Assembly (NCBI GenBank): GCA_002699025.1
Contig: PABA01000124.1
Coordinates: 19,438-83,437 of the forward strand
Direction: 5' to 3'
Origin: Sandaracinus sp.
GTDB lineage: Bacteria > Myxococcota_A > Polyangia > Polyangiales > Houyiibacteriaceae
DNA length: 64,000 bases
In this document: positions 36,294 to 44,828 of the stretch, one piece after another
How positions within the stretch are numbered: the first letter of the stretch is position 1
Layout: the number at the start of each line of letters is the position of its first letter
The notes under the pieces: model-generated
What the model was told of the DNA's origin: nothing
Databases searched by the model: none
Seen by the model: the letters and a program-made list of their open reading frames with translations, nothing else
Position numbers and translations under genes: made by a program

Positions 36294-36515
36294 TCGGGGT
36301 CGCGCCGGCTGCGGCTGCGGGATGCCGTGGAACGCGCCCCCGCCCTCGAGGATCTTCCGCGCCCTACTCAGGGTCGCGCCGGCTGCGGCTGCGGGATGCC
36401 GTGGAACGCGCCCCCGCCCTCGAGGATCTTCCGCGCCCCACTCAGGGTCGCGCCGGCTGCTGCTGCGTGATGCAGTGGAACGCGCCCCCGCCCTCGAGGA
36501 TCTTCCGCGCCCCGA
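36294..36515 (-). repeat. 74-bp triplication of the 3' end of aguA
   Basis: Three head-to-tail units at 36294-36367, 36368-36441 and 36442-36515. The last is inside aguA and encodes its final residues (KILEGGGAFHCITQQQP) and stop. The two outer copies lie past the stop and diverge slightly (the Cys codon is lost). A period of 74 shifts the frame each time. Confidence 0.95.
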
Positions 36516-37395
36516 GCCCGCGCACGCGCCGCTCGGGGTAGAGCGCCGCCAGCGCCTCCACGGCCTCCGCGTCCGCGTCCACGCCGTAAGTCGGGACGAG
36601 CACCTGCCCGTTCGCCAGGTAGTAGTTGCAGTAGCTCGCCGGCAGGAGCGTGCCCTCCGCCCCCACCACGGCCCCCGGCGAGGGCAGCGCGTGCACCTTC
36701 AGGCCCGCGGCCTCGAGCTGCCCGAGCAGGCGCCGCAGCGTCTCCCCGTTGGGGTCGCCGTCGACCGGCGCCATGGCCACCGCCTCCCCGGGACGGAGGA
36801 AGCGCGCGAGCGTGTCGATGTGCCCGTCCGTGTGGTCGTTCTCGAGCTGCCCCTCGAGCCAGATCACCCGCTCCACGCCGAAGGCCGCCTCGAGGCGCGC
36901 CGTCACGTCGACGCCCGGGTTCCGCCGCTCGAGGCAGTCGCGCGTCGTCATCAGCGCGCCGGCTCCGTCGAGCTCCACGCCGCCCCCCTCGAGGACGAGC
37001 GCATGCCGCTCCACGCGCACGTCGAGCGCCGCCGCGATCCGCTCCGCGAGGTCCTCGTCGCCGGCCATGCGGTACTTCCCGCCCCAGCCGTCGAAGCGGA
37101 AGACGAGCGCCACCGGCTCCTCATCCCGCCAGCCGAAGATCGCCCCCGTGTCGCGCGTCCAGGCGTCCCCGTAGGCCATGCGCCGCACGCGCACGCCCTC
37201 CCCGAGCGCCGGCGCCTGAACGCCCGGCGCCACGAGCAGCTCCACCGGCTCGGTCTCGGCGATGGCCCGCGCGAACGCCGCGATCTCCGCGCGCGCCCCC
37301 GCGAGGTCGACCCACTCGTCCTCCCGGTAGGGCCAGGCCATCCAGCAGGCGGCATGCGGCCCCGTCTCGGCCGGCACGTGGAGCGGCGCGCTCAT
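36442..37395 (-). CDS. aguA: Agmatine deiminase (peptidylarginine-deiminase family)
   Basis: A 317-residue guanidino-group-modifying enzyme converting agmatine to N-carbamoylputrescine for polyamine synthesis. The start MSAPLHVPAETGPHAACWMAWPYREDEW is typical. GDAWTRDTGAIFGW, ENDHTDGHIDTLARF (His/Asp active-site residues) and the C-terminal GGGAFHCITQQQPARP with the catalytic Cys are intact. Length is a little short of the usual 340-370. An aguB partner is not in the window. The upstream hypothetical gene ends 10 bases away on the same strand, so they may be co-transcribed. The terminal codons are part of a triplicated 74-bp unit. Confidence 0.94.
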   Translation of the reverse strand: MSAPLHVPAETGPHAACWMAWPYREDEWVDLAGARAEIAAFARAIAETEPVELLVAPGVQAPALGEGVRVRRMAYGDAWTRDTGAIFGWRDEEPVALVFRFDGWGGKYRMAGDEDLAERIAAALDVRVERHALVLEGGGVELDGAGALMTTRDCLERRNPGVDVTARLEAAFGVERVIWLEGQLENDHTDGHIDTLARFLRPGEAVAMAPVDGDPNGETLRRLLGQLEAAGLKVHALPSPGAVVGAEGTLLPASYCNYYLANGQVLVPTYGVDADAEAVEALAALYPERRVRGLGARKILEGGGAFHCITQQQPARP

Positions 37396-37405
37396 CGTCG
37401 CTGCC

Positions 37406-37993
37406 TCATCGTTGCCGCGGACGAAGCGAGGGGATGCGCTGCCGCGGCCGCGCCACCGACCCGGGCAGGCGCTCGCGGAGAGGCCAGCTCGGCTGGAGCT
37501 CCCGCGCGTCCTCGAGCACGCGCCGCGCCGCATCCGGGAGCCCGTCGATCCACTCCGCGCCCTTTCGCCGGACCAGCGGGATGATCGGCTCCTCCGCGTC
37601 CACCCCCGAGCCGGCCTGCGCCGACGCCTCGCGAAGCGCCGCCGAGCCGGTCTGCGCCGACTCCTCGCGAAGCGCCGCCGACTCCTCGCGCAGCGCCGCC
37701 GCCTCGCGCGCGGCCAGGAAGCCGCCGAGATCGGTCGCCGGCGCCGCGGGCGGGGGCGGCACGCGCCGCTCGAGCCGGGCCAGCGCCAGCTTCACCGCGC
37801 GCCGATCGAAGCGCTCCGTCGGCGCCTCCTCCTCGGCCATCGCCCCGAGCGCCCGGCGCACGACCTCCCGTTCGGCCTCCTCCGACGCCCGCGCGAGCGC
37901 CCGACTGAAGGTCTCGGCGACGGGCACCGTGGTCGCCTCGAAAGGCTCGCCGGTGACCTCCTCGGCGAACGGATAGTGCGTGCGGTCGTCCAT
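37406..37993 (-). CDS. Hypothetical protein with Ala/Glu repeats
   Basis: A 195-residue cytosolic protein. The ATG at 37993 starts MDDRTHYPFAEEVTGEPFEATTVPV; an ATG three codons upstream is possible. It is Ala/Glu/Arg-rich and helical. SAALREESAALREESAQTGSAALREASAQAGS around 110-150 reflects an imperfect repeat built on ALREESA. The C-terminus is Pro/Arg-rich. No domain is recognised. It is the upstream partner of aguA with a 10-base gap, perhaps translationally linked, but nothing indicates a polyamine role. Confidence 0.6.
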   Translation of the reverse strand: MDDRTHYPFAEEVTGEPFEATTVPVAETFSRALARASEEAEREVVRRALGAMAEEEAPTERFDRRAVKLALARLERRVPPPPAAPATDLGGFLAAREAAALREESAALREESAQTGSAALREASAQAGSGVDAEEPIIPLVRRKGAEWIDGLPDAARRVLEDARELQPSWPLRERLPGSVARPRQRIPSLRPRQR

Positions 37994-38348
37994 GCTCGGC
38001 ATCCCCCTCGTTCCGTGCTCAGCACGCGCCGTGCCACACGCTTCGCCTCGAAACTCTTCGCGTTCGAAGGCCCCCGCGGCCCCGATCCGGCTAGCCGAGG
38101 CGCCACCGCCGGCCACTCGAGCGGTCCTCACCGCCCACCGAGCCCCCTCGAATCCCGGCCTCTCGCGCGCCCGCGCGCTCCCCGCGCGCTCCCCCGACCC
38201 TCTCGAGCCGCCCCGCCCCCGGTCCTTCGCCATCGAAGGAGCTCTCGGAGCGAATTCCTCGAATTTTTCGGCCAATTCGCGCGCCACTCGTTCTAAGGTC
38301 GGGCCAGGCCCGCAGCCCGGGCCCTCGAGCACCCGGAGGCAGGACGAG
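37994..38348. promoter_or_regulatory. Divergent control region with an AT-rich inverted repeat
   Basis: A region between the divergent hypothetical/aguA unit and the M24 gene. Its right part is AT-rich for this genome. GCGAATT (38250-38256) and AATTCGC (38274-38280) form a perfect 7-bp inverted repeat around TCGAATTTTTCGG. It lies about 70 bases before the M24 start, suitable for an operator or promoter. Confidence 0.5.
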
Positions 38349-39512
38349 ATGCGCGACCGCGACGACATGACCTTCCCCATGGAGGAGTACCAGCGCCGCC
38401 TGACCGAGCTGCGTCAGCGGATGGAGAAGCGACTCCTCGACGCCGTCATCATCAGCGACCCCGAGAACCTGATGTACCTGACGGACTATCAGACCACCGG
38501 CTACTCCTACTTCCAGGCCCTCGTCGTCCCCCTCGACGACGAGCCCTTCATGATCACGCGCGAGCTCGAGGAGTCGAACGTCCACGCGCGCACCTGGGTC
38601 GAGAAGACGCGCCCCTTCGCCGACACGGGCGACGCGATCCAGATGCTCTACTCGGCCCTCAAGGAGTTCGGCCTCGCCGACAAGCAAATCGGCTACGAGC
38701 GAAACAGCTACTTCTTCCCGGCCTACCTCCAGGACCGCATGCACACGTCCTTCACCGACGTGCACCTGCAGGACTGCTTCGGCATCGTCGAGGAGGGGCG
38801 CATCCGGAAGTCGAAGTGGGAGATCGAGCTGATGCGCAGGTCCGCCCACGCCGCCGAGGCGGGCATGGTCGCGGGCTACGACGCGGTCCGCGAGGGCGCG
38901 ACGGAGAACGAGATCGCCGGCGAGATCTGCCGCGCCATGTTCGCCGCCGGCGGCGAGTACCCGGCCGTGCTGCCCTACGTCACGACGGGCCCGCGCTCGA
39001 TGATCGGCCACGCGACCTGGGAGGGCCGCACCATGCAGGCCGGCGAGCACGCCTTTCTCGAGGTCGGCGGCTGCGTCCGCCGCTACCACACGGCGATGAT
39101 GCGCACGGTGGTCCTCGGCGAGCTGAGCGACTCCATGCGCGAGGCGCAGGACGTGATGATCGAGGCCATCCGCCAGGTGCACGAGCTGGTGCGCCCGGGC
39201 GTGACCGTCTCCGACGTGGACGTGCTCGTCCGCAAGATCATCATGTCGAACGAGGTCGGCGCGAGCCTGATCACGCGCAGCGGCTACTCGATCGGCATCG
39301 CCTTCCCGCCCAGCTGGGACGAGGGCTACATGATCAGCCTCAAGGCCGGCGACAACCGCATCCTCGAGGAGGGCATGACCTTCCACCTGATCCCGTGGAT
39401 GTGGGGCGTCGACGGCGACAAGACCTGCGGGATCTCGGACACGATCCTCGTCACCGAGGACGGCTGCGAGTCCTTCTTCACGCTCGACCACGAGATGCAC
39501 GTCGTGGGCTGA
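38349..39512 (+). CDS. M24-family (creatinase/prolidase-like) protein lacking canonical metal ligands
   Basis: A 387-residue protein starting MRDRDDMTFPMEEYQRRL, with GGAGG 11 bases upstream. The N-terminal creatinase domain (about 15-150: LDAVIISDPENLMYLTDY) precedes a pita-bread domain. The canonical M24 metal site would have Asp-x-Asp in GxYxGYxxDxTRT. Here the segment reads HAFLEVGGCVRRYHTAMMRTVVLG, with His and Thr replacing the Asp pair, and later LIPWMWGVDGDKTCGISDTILVTEDG. This resembles metal-independent creatinase and ectoine-hydrolase (DoeA/EutD) relatives, not an aminopeptidase. With the EutC-like gene at 34097 and the dehydrogenase downstream, compatible-solute degradation is one option. 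Confidence 0.85.
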   Translation: MRDRDDMTFPMEEYQRRLTELRQRMEKRLLDAVIISDPENLMYLTDYQTTGYSYFQALVVPLDDEPFMITRELEESNVHARTWVEKTRPFADTGDAIQMLYSALKEFGLADKQIGYERNSYFFPAYLQDRMHTSFTDVHLQDCFGIVEEGRIRKSKWEIELMRRSAHAAEAGMVAGYDAVREGATENEIAGEICRAMFAAGGEYPAVLPYVTTGPRSMIGHATWEGRTMQAGEHAFLEVGGCVRRYHTAMMRTVVLGELSDSMREAQDVMIEAIRQVHELVRPGVTVSDVDVLVRKIIMSNEVGASLITRSGYSIGIAFPPSWDEGYMISLKAGDNRILEEGMTFHLIPWMWGVDGDKTCGISDTILVTEDGCESFFTLDHEMHVVG

Positions 39513-39653
39513 GCCCCGCGCCACCGCCGCGCCCCGCGCCCCCGCCGCGCCCCGGTCGAGCCCCCGCGCCACCGCCGAGCCGCGCGCGACCCCCGAACGA
39601 ACGCGAACCCAGACAGACCCGAGCGCCCGAGACGCGCTCCCGAGGAGGCCCCC

Positions 39654-41018
39654 ATGCTCCGAGCCACCAACCCCTTCAACGGCGAGACCGTCCGCGAGGT
39701 CGAGCCCGACTCCCCCGAGGTCGTCGAGCGCAAGCTCGCCGCCGCCGCCGACGCCTATGGCAGCTGGCGCGACACCAGCTTCGAAGAGCGCGCCGAGCTC
39801 CTCCGCGCCGTCGCCGCGCAGCTCCGAGAGGACGTGGACGAGCTCGCCCCGCTCATGACCGAGGAGATGGGCAAGCCGCTCCGCGAGGCCAAGGGCGAGA
39901 TCGAGAAGTGCGCCTGGTGCAGCGAGCACTACGCGGACCACGGCGCCGCCTACCTCGCCACCGAGAAGCTCGAGTCCGACGCGGTCCGCAGCTACGTGCA
40001 GTACCTCCCGCTCGGCGCCGTGCTCGGGATCCTCCCGTGGAACTCGCCCTTCTGGCTCGCCTTCCGCGTGGCCGCCCCGGCGCTCATGGCGGGCAACGTC
40101 GTGCTCATCAAGCCCGACCCGCACGTGCCCGGCTGCGGCGCGGCGCTCGGGCCCCTCTTCGAGCGCGCCGGCTTCCCGAAGGGCGTCCTCGACGCGCTCC
40201 TGATCGAGACGCCCGCCGTCGAGGAGGTCATCCGCGACCGGCGCGTGGCCGCCGTGAGCTTCACCGGCTCCACGCGCGGCGGGCAGGCCGTCGCCGCGAT
40301 CGCCGCGAGCGAGATCAAGCCCTGCGTGCTCGAGCTCGGCGGCTCGGACCCGGCCATCGTGCTCGCCGACGCGGACCTCGACCGGGCGAGCGAGATCCTG
40401 GTGAAGAGCCGCACCATCGCGACCGGCCAGTCGTGCATCGCGCCCAAGCGCATGCTCGTCGAGGCGCCGGTCTACGACGCCTTCCTCGAGAAGATGAAGG
40501 CGCGGCTCGGCGCGTTGAAGGTCGGCGACCCGGCGGACGCGGCGACCGACGTGGGGCCGATGGCGCGGGCGGACCTGCGGGCGGAGGTGCACCGGCAGGT
40601 GAGCGAGTCCGTCGCGAAGGGCGCGCGCGCCATCCTCGGTGGCGAGCTCCCCGATGGGCCCGGGAGCCTCTACCCGATCACGCTGCTGGCCGACGTGACG
40701 CCCGAGATGGCCGCCTTCCGCGAGGAGGTCTTCGGGCCCGTGGCGAGCGTGACGAAGGTCGCCGACGCGGAGGAGGCGATCCAGATGGCCAACGACACGG
40801 AGTACGGGCTCGCCGGGAGCGTGTGGACGAGCGCCGAGCGCGGCGAGGCCTTCGCGCGGCGCGTCGCCACGGGCCAGTGGGTCGTGAACGGCGTCGTGAA
40901 GACCGACCCGCGCCTCCCGAGCGGCGGCATCAAGAAGAGCGGCTACGGGCGCGAGCTCGGCCCCCACGGCATCCGCGAGTTCGTGAACGCGCAGCAGGTC
41001 TGGGTCGGAGAGGGCTGA
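39654..41018 (+). CDS. Aldehyde dehydrogenase (succinate-semialdehyde-dehydrogenase-like)
   Basis: A 454-residue NAD(P)-dependent enzyme. Motifs: GAVLGILPWNSPFWL and VLIKPDPHVPGCG (coenzyme binding), SFTGSTRGGQAVA, VLELGGSDPAIVLADADL with catalytic Glu227, and GQSCIAPKRMLVE with catalytic Cys261. EEVFGPVASVTKV, NDTEYGLAGSVWT and PSGGIKKSGYGREL complete the family. Length of about 454 fits the shorter Sad/YneI succinate-semialdehyde branch. It is co-directional with the M24 gene 141 bases upstream, suggesting one pathway that hydrolyses an amide or guanidino substrate and then oxidises an aldehyde (inference). Confidence 0.93.
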   Translation: MLRATNPFNGETVREVEPDSPEVVERKLAAAADAYGSWRDTSFEERAELLRAVAAQLREDVDELAPLMTEEMGKPLREAKGEIEKCAWCSEHYADHGAAYLATEKLESDAVRSYVQYLPLGAVLGILPWNSPFWLAFRVAAPALMAGNVVLIKPDPHVPGCGAALGPLFERAGFPKGVLDALLIETPAVEEVIRDRRVAAVSFTGSTRGGQAVAAIAASEIKPCVLELGGSDPAIVLADADLDRASEILVKSRTIATGQSCIAPKRMLVEAPVYDAFLEKMKARLGALKVGDPADAATDVGPMARADLRAEVHRQVSESVAKGARAILGGELPDGPGSLYPITLLADVTPEMAAFREEVFGPVASVTKVADAEEAIQMANDTEYGLAGSVWTSAERGEAFARRVATGQWVVNGVVKTDPRLPSGGIKKSGYGRELGPHGIREFVNAQQVWVGEG

Positions 41019-41023
41019 ACGGG

Positions 41024-42403
41024 CTAGAACCCGAGCTTCCGCCCGATCGCCTCGACCGCGCGGGCCGTCTTCTCGTCCTCCTTCTCGAGGAGGCCGTTGA
41101 TCTTCCGCACCGCGCTCATGACCGTCGTGTGGTCCTTGCCGCCGAAGCGCTCGCCGAGCTCCGGGTAGCTCGTGCCGAGCCGCTGCCGGCAGAGGTACAT
41201 CGCCACCTGCCGCGGGTAGCTCACGGCGCGGTGCCGGCGCTTCGACTTCAGCTCGCTCAGCTTCAGGTTGAAGTAGCCGCAGACCGCCCGCTGGATGTCC
41301 TCCACCGTGAGCGCCGTCTCCGGCGCCGGCAGCACGGCCTTCAGCGAGTCGCGCGCGAGGTCGAGGTCGATGGGCCGCGCGAGCAGCTCCGCCTTCACGG
41401 CCAGCCGCAAGAGCGTCCCCTCCAGCTCGCGCACGTTGCTCTTCACCACCTGCGCGATGAAGTGCGCCACCTCGTCGGTCAGGTGGATCTGCTCCGCCTC
41501 GGCCTTCTTCTTCAGGATGGCCACGCGCGTGTCGACCTCGGGCGCCTGGATGTCGGCGACCATGCCCGACTGGAAGCGGCTGATGAGCCGCTCCTCCATC
41601 TCCGCGATCTGCTGCGGGTAGACGTCGGAGGTGACGACGATCTGCTTGTCCGAGTGGTAGAGCGCGTTGAACGTGTGGAAGAACTCTTCCTGCGTCTGGT
41701 CGCGCCCCGCGAGGAACTGGATGTCGTCCATCAGGAGGACGTCACAGCCCTCCCGGTAGCGGCGCCGGAACTCGTCGATGCGGTGGTTCTGCAGCGACCA
41801 GATGAACTCGTTCGTGAAGCGCTCGGCGCTCAGGTAGAGGATGGTCGCGCTGGGCTCGTCCTCGAGGATGAGGTGGCCCATGGCGTTCATCAGGTGCGTC
41901 TTGCCGAGGCCCACGCCGCCGTAGATGAAGAGCGGGTTGTAGCGCTTCCCCGGCGCCGACGCGACGGCCACGCTGGCCGCGTGGGCGAGCTGGTTCGACG
42001 GCCCGACGACGAAGTTGTCGAAGCTGTACTTCGGGTTCAGGTCCGACACGCGGAACGGCGCCGGGCCCTTCGGCGCCCCACCGCCGTTCGCCCGCGCCTT
42101 CGGCCGTGGCGCCGGCTTCGACTCCGTGCGCTTCGCCTGCACCTGCTCCTGGAGCGCCTCGTCGACCTCGAAGCGCAGCTTCTGCGGGGAGCCATCCTCG
42201 CCGCCCGCCTCCGCCAGCGCTTCGAGCAGCAGGTCCGTGTAGTGGTTGCTGATCCAGTCGGCGTAGAACCGGTTCGGGATGCGCAGGACGACCGCGTCGT
42301 CCTCGACGCCCTGGCAACGCACCGGCGCGAGCCAAGTCTCGAAGTTCTCGGTGGAGAGGCGGCCGCGAAGGGTGTCGAGCGCGCGTTCCCACAGGTCGAT
42401 CAT
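41024..42403 (-). CDS. dnaA: Chromosomal replication initiator DnaA
   Basis: A 459-residue AAA+ initiator that binds oriC and opens the duplex. ATG 42403 (MIDLWERALDTLRGRLSTENFETWL) follows GAGGAAA at good spacing; an ATG 13 codons upstream is less likely. Domain I is 1-80, a Lys/Pro/Arg linker 85-118, Walker A GGVGLGKT at 162-169, VLLMDDIQFLAG as Walker B, and DLNPKYSFDNFVVG before it. Domain IV carries the DnaA-box-binding signature GGKDHTTVMSAVRKI near 425. It is transcribed away from dnaN, an unusual arrangement. The upstream hairpins with DnaA-box-like sequence may mediate autoregulation. Confidence 0.98.
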   Translation of the reverse strand: MIDLWERALDTLRGRLSTENFETWLAPVRCQGVEDDAVVLRIPNRFYADWISNHYTDLLLEALAEAGGEDGSPQKLRFEVDEALQEQVQAKRTESKPAPRPKARANGGGAPKGPAPFRVSDLNPKYSFDNFVVGPSNQLAHAASVAVASAPGKRYNPLFIYGGVGLGKTHLMNAMGHLILEDEPSATILYLSAERFTNEFIWSLQNHRIDEFRRRYREGCDVLLMDDIQFLAGRDQTQEEFFHTFNALYHSDKQIVVTSDVYPQQIAEMEERLISRFQSGMVADIQAPEVDTRVAILKKKAEAEQIHLTDEVAHFIAQVVKSNVRELEGTLLRLAVKAELLARPIDLDLARDSLKAVLPAPETALTVEDIQRAVCGYFNLKLSELKSKRRHRAVSYPRQVAMYLCRQRLGTSYPELGERFGGKDHTTVMSAVRKINGLLEKEDEKTARAVEAIGRKLGF

Positions 42404-42441
42404 GGAGATTTCCTCAGCGATCTCGAGGCAATGGGAGGCCA

Positions 42442-42468
42442 CTCCCCAACCTTTCCACAGGTGGGGAG
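42442..42468. promoter_or_regulatory. Hairpin with DnaA-box-like loop upstream of dnaA
   Basis: Arms CTCCCCAACCT and AGGTGGGGAG pair except for one extra A. The loop and flank read TTTCCACAG, and CTTTCCACA (42451-42459) is two mismatches from the DnaA box. It lies 39 bases before the dnaA start, so it may be an autoregulatory DnaA site or an mRNA leader hairpin. Confidence 0.5.
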
Positions 42469-43216
42469 GAAGACCTTCCGGGTTCAGGGGGCTGGCTTGT
42501 CGGGGGCGAGCGGAGCGTTCTGGCGTAGCGAGCGCATCACAGGACGGCGGGTCACGGACGATGAGTCATGGACAGCCGGCGCTGGGAACGCTCCTCTCCC
42601 ACACGGAGCGCGCAGGTCACCCTCGACGTTTCCCCCGAGACGCCCGCGCGAGGGCCACCCGCATCATCCGTGAAGCGCACCGAGCTGGTGCCGCTCCGAA
42701 CGAAGAGCGGGATCGACGACCCTCTTCTGTTCCCCGTGTGGGCTCGAAACCTCCCCGAGCCCCCCTCGTTTCCGAAGGGACAGCGAAGCTAGCAGTCGAT
42801 CGTCGTCACGTCTACGGCACTTTCGACCGATCACGCTAAATCCTGGGGATCGCGTGAGATTCGCCTGTGGAGAAATCCCTCCACAGGCTCGAGCGACGGT
42901 CCGGTTTTTCTCACCATCTCTGCAACTCACCGGAATCTCACGTTTTTCGGTGCGAAGGATCCTTCGCGGGGGCGAATCGGCCCTGATCCCTGGGGGGATC
43001 CTCCCGTGATCCCGGGGGGATGGGGACAACCCGCGGGCGGTCCGGAAGCCGACGTGTCACGTCAAGGCGCGAATCCGTCATACGCGGCGCGCCCCGAGGG
43101 CCCGTCCCACCGCTTTTTTGGAAGGCTACAGGGCCGCTGCTACGTTCGCCGCCGCTAGGGCGAGCGGCTCCCGGACGCAGGTTGCGGGAGCGGGCGACGT
43201 GAAAAGCGGGGCGACG
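42469..43216. other. Upstream region of dnaA: DnaA-box-like dyad and palindromes
   Basis: No gene. CCTGTGGAG and CTCCACAGG (42864-42887) form a perfect 9-bp inverted repeat with a six-base loop. It contains TTCTCCACA on the minus strand, one mismatch from the TTATCCACA DnaA box. GCGAAGGATCCTTCGC (42952-42967) is a perfect 16-base palindrome. GATCCCNGGGGGGAT occurs twice at about 42987-43021. The T-rich stretches near 42905 and 42942 are less GC-rich than usual. This is a second oriC candidate. Confidence 0.45.
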
Positions 43217-44188
43217 ATGATGGCAGAAGCGACGGATCAGCGGCGGGCGAGCCGCGGGGGAGCGCGAACGACGCTCATCCTCGGAAGCCTCCTCCTCGGC
43301 CTGGGGGCCGCCAGCGGCGCCGAGGCGCAGGAGGAGCTCCCGCCCAGCGGGGACGCCATCCCGGCCAGCGACATCCCCCGCGAGGAGACCTACGAGACCA
43401 CCCGCGGCATGGGCATGGGTACCGGCGCCCGGGCCTCCGCCGTCGGCACCTCGGCCATCGCCTACAACCCGGCGAACCTCTCCATGGCGCGCCTGTACCA
43501 CGCCGAGACCTTCGCTGGGTACGGGGTGAGCGACGGCGCTTGGACCTTCGGCGGCGCCATCGCCGACTCGACGACCAACCGCATCGCCGCGGGCCTGAGC
43601 TTCCACGGCTTCTATGGCGATGGGGACCGCAACTACCGCGGCTTCGACGGCCGCCTCGCGCTCGGCATGCCGCTGAGCCAGGCCATCGCCATCGGCGTCA
43701 GCGGCCGCTACGTGAAGCTCCGCTCGCGCGAGCGGAACGCCAACGACGAGCGCGTCGGGCCCGAGCTCCGCGCCTTCACCATGGACGCCGCGATCCGGGT
43801 GACGCCCACCGAGGGGCTCCACATCGCGCTGCTCGGCCACAACATCATCCGCACGGACTCGCCCATCGCGCCGCTGCTGCTCGGCGGCTCGGTGAGCTAC
43901 ACCATCGCCAACGCCTTCACGCTGGCGTCGGACGTCTTCGTCGACCTGACGACCATGGACGACGAGTCGCAGATGGTGTTCGGCTTCGGCGCCGAGTACC
44001 TGGTGGCCGGGCAGGTGCCCCTCCGCATCGGCTTCCGCCGGGAGCACGGCCGGGAGCTCAACCAGTTCACGGCCGCCGTCGGCTACGTGGACCAGCGCGT
44101 GGGCATCGACATCGCGCTCCGCCAGGACATCGCGAGCGACAGCTCGGACACGCAGCTCCTCTTCGCGTTCCGCTACCACGTGCAGTGA
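43217..44188 (+). CDS. Outer-membrane beta-barrel protein, function unknown
   Basis: A 323-residue exported protein. The first of two adjacent ATGs gives the signal RTTLILGSLLLGLGAASGAEAQ. The mature part begins acidic (EELPPSGDAIPASDIPREETYETTRGMGMG). It then has ASAVGTSAIAYNPANLSMARLYHAE, a segment like the FadL/PorV and Omp-P1 opening, followed by alternating amphipathic strands (DGAWTFGGAIADSTTNRIAAGLSFHGFYG, GVSGRYVKLRSRER). The C-terminus, RYHVQ, lacks the classic terminal Phe, so insertion is uncertain. It lies between dnaA and dnaN without an obvious replication role. Confidence 0.75.
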   Translation: MMAEATDQRRASRGGARTTLILGSLLLGLGAASGAEAQEELPPSGDAIPASDIPREETYETTRGMGMGTGARASAVGTSAIAYNPANLSMARLYHAETFAGYGVSDGAWTFGGAIADSTTNRIAAGLSFHGFYGDGDRNYRGFDGRLALGMPLSQAIAIGVSGRYVKLRSRERNANDERVGPELRAFTMDAAIRVTPTEGLHIALLGHNIIRTDSPIAPLLLGGSVSYTIANAFTLASDVFVDLTTMDDESQMVFGFGAEYLVAGQVPLRIGFRREHGRELNQFTAAVGYVDQRVGIDIALRQDIASDSSDTQLLFAFRYHVQ

Positions 44189-44246
44189 TGCGCCACGGGG
44201 GCCTCGGCCCTCGCCGGTCGACCGCCCGCCGCCGCCCCGACCGCCC

Positions 44247-44413
44247 GAGTCCTGCGGACACCGGGAGTCCTGCGGACGCCGGGGAGTCCTGCGGACGCCG
44301 GGAGTCCTGCGGACGCCGGGAGTCCTGCGGACGCCGGGAGTCCTGCGGACACCGGGGAGTCCTGCGGGCACCGGGAGTCCTGCGGACGCCGAGGAGTCCT
44401 GCGGACACCTGGG
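44247..44413. repeat. 18-19 bp minisatellite GAGTCCTGCGGACGCCGG
   Basis: About nine near-identical units with occasional extra G between them, starting 59 bases after the stop of the beta-barrel gene. The period alternates between 18 and 19, so it does not keep a reading frame. It runs into the 167-bp duplicated segment. Confidence 0.93.
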
Positions 44414-44767
44414 CCTTCGCGTGGGCTCGGGGTCGGGCGGGCGTCACGCGGCGCGGGCGGCGAAAACCGCGTGATCTCGCATGGCTGGGCGGCCGCAAGG
44501 GGTCAGCCCGGCCGGGCGAGAGTCCTTCGGAGCGAAGTTGAACCTGACGTCAAGTTCAACTTTGAAGCGGAAGACACCCCACGTCGGCGCCGGACTGGCG
44601 TCCTGCGGACATCTCGGCCTTCGCGTGGGCTCGGGGCCGGGCGGGCGTCAGGCGGCGCGGGCGGCGAAAACCACGTGATCTCGCATGGCTGGGCGGCTGC
44701 AAGGGGTCAGCCCGGCCGGGCGAGAGTCCTTCGGAGCGAAGTTGAACCTGACGTCAGGTTCAACTTC
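44396..44767. repeat. Direct duplication of a 167-bp segment ending in a large palindrome
   Basis: Copies 44396-44562 and 44600-44767 are about 93 percent identical by eye and separated by 37 bases. Each ends with a dyad: in the second, arms GAAGTTGAACCTGAC and GTCAGGTTCAACTTC form a perfect 30-base palindrome (44738-44767). In the first (44534-44563) it is imperfect at two symmetric positions. The array sits between the convergent beta-barrel and sigma-factor genes, so it may act as a bidirectional terminator. Confidence 0.9.
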
Positions 44768-44828
44768 GGCGGGCTGAGCGGGCTGAGCGCGCCTCGCGCC
44801 GGCTCCGGGTCTTTCGACACGCGGATCG

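Noticed and set aside
38091..40967. A 958-codon open frame on the minus strand under the M24 and aldehyde dehydrogenase genes
   Set aside because: It is antisense to two genes with intact family motifs, and its product is Ala/Asp/Arg/His-rich low complexity. Long spurious frames are expected at this GC content.
38816..42673. A 1285-codon plus-strand frame across M24, aldehyde dehydrogenase and dnaA
   Set aside because: It is out of frame with the first two and antisense to dnaA. The product is Arg/Gly/Pro-rich with no domain.
44247..44413. Possible CRISPR array
   Set aside because: Units of 18-19 bases are adjacent with no spacers, and no cas gene is nearby. It is a minisatellite.
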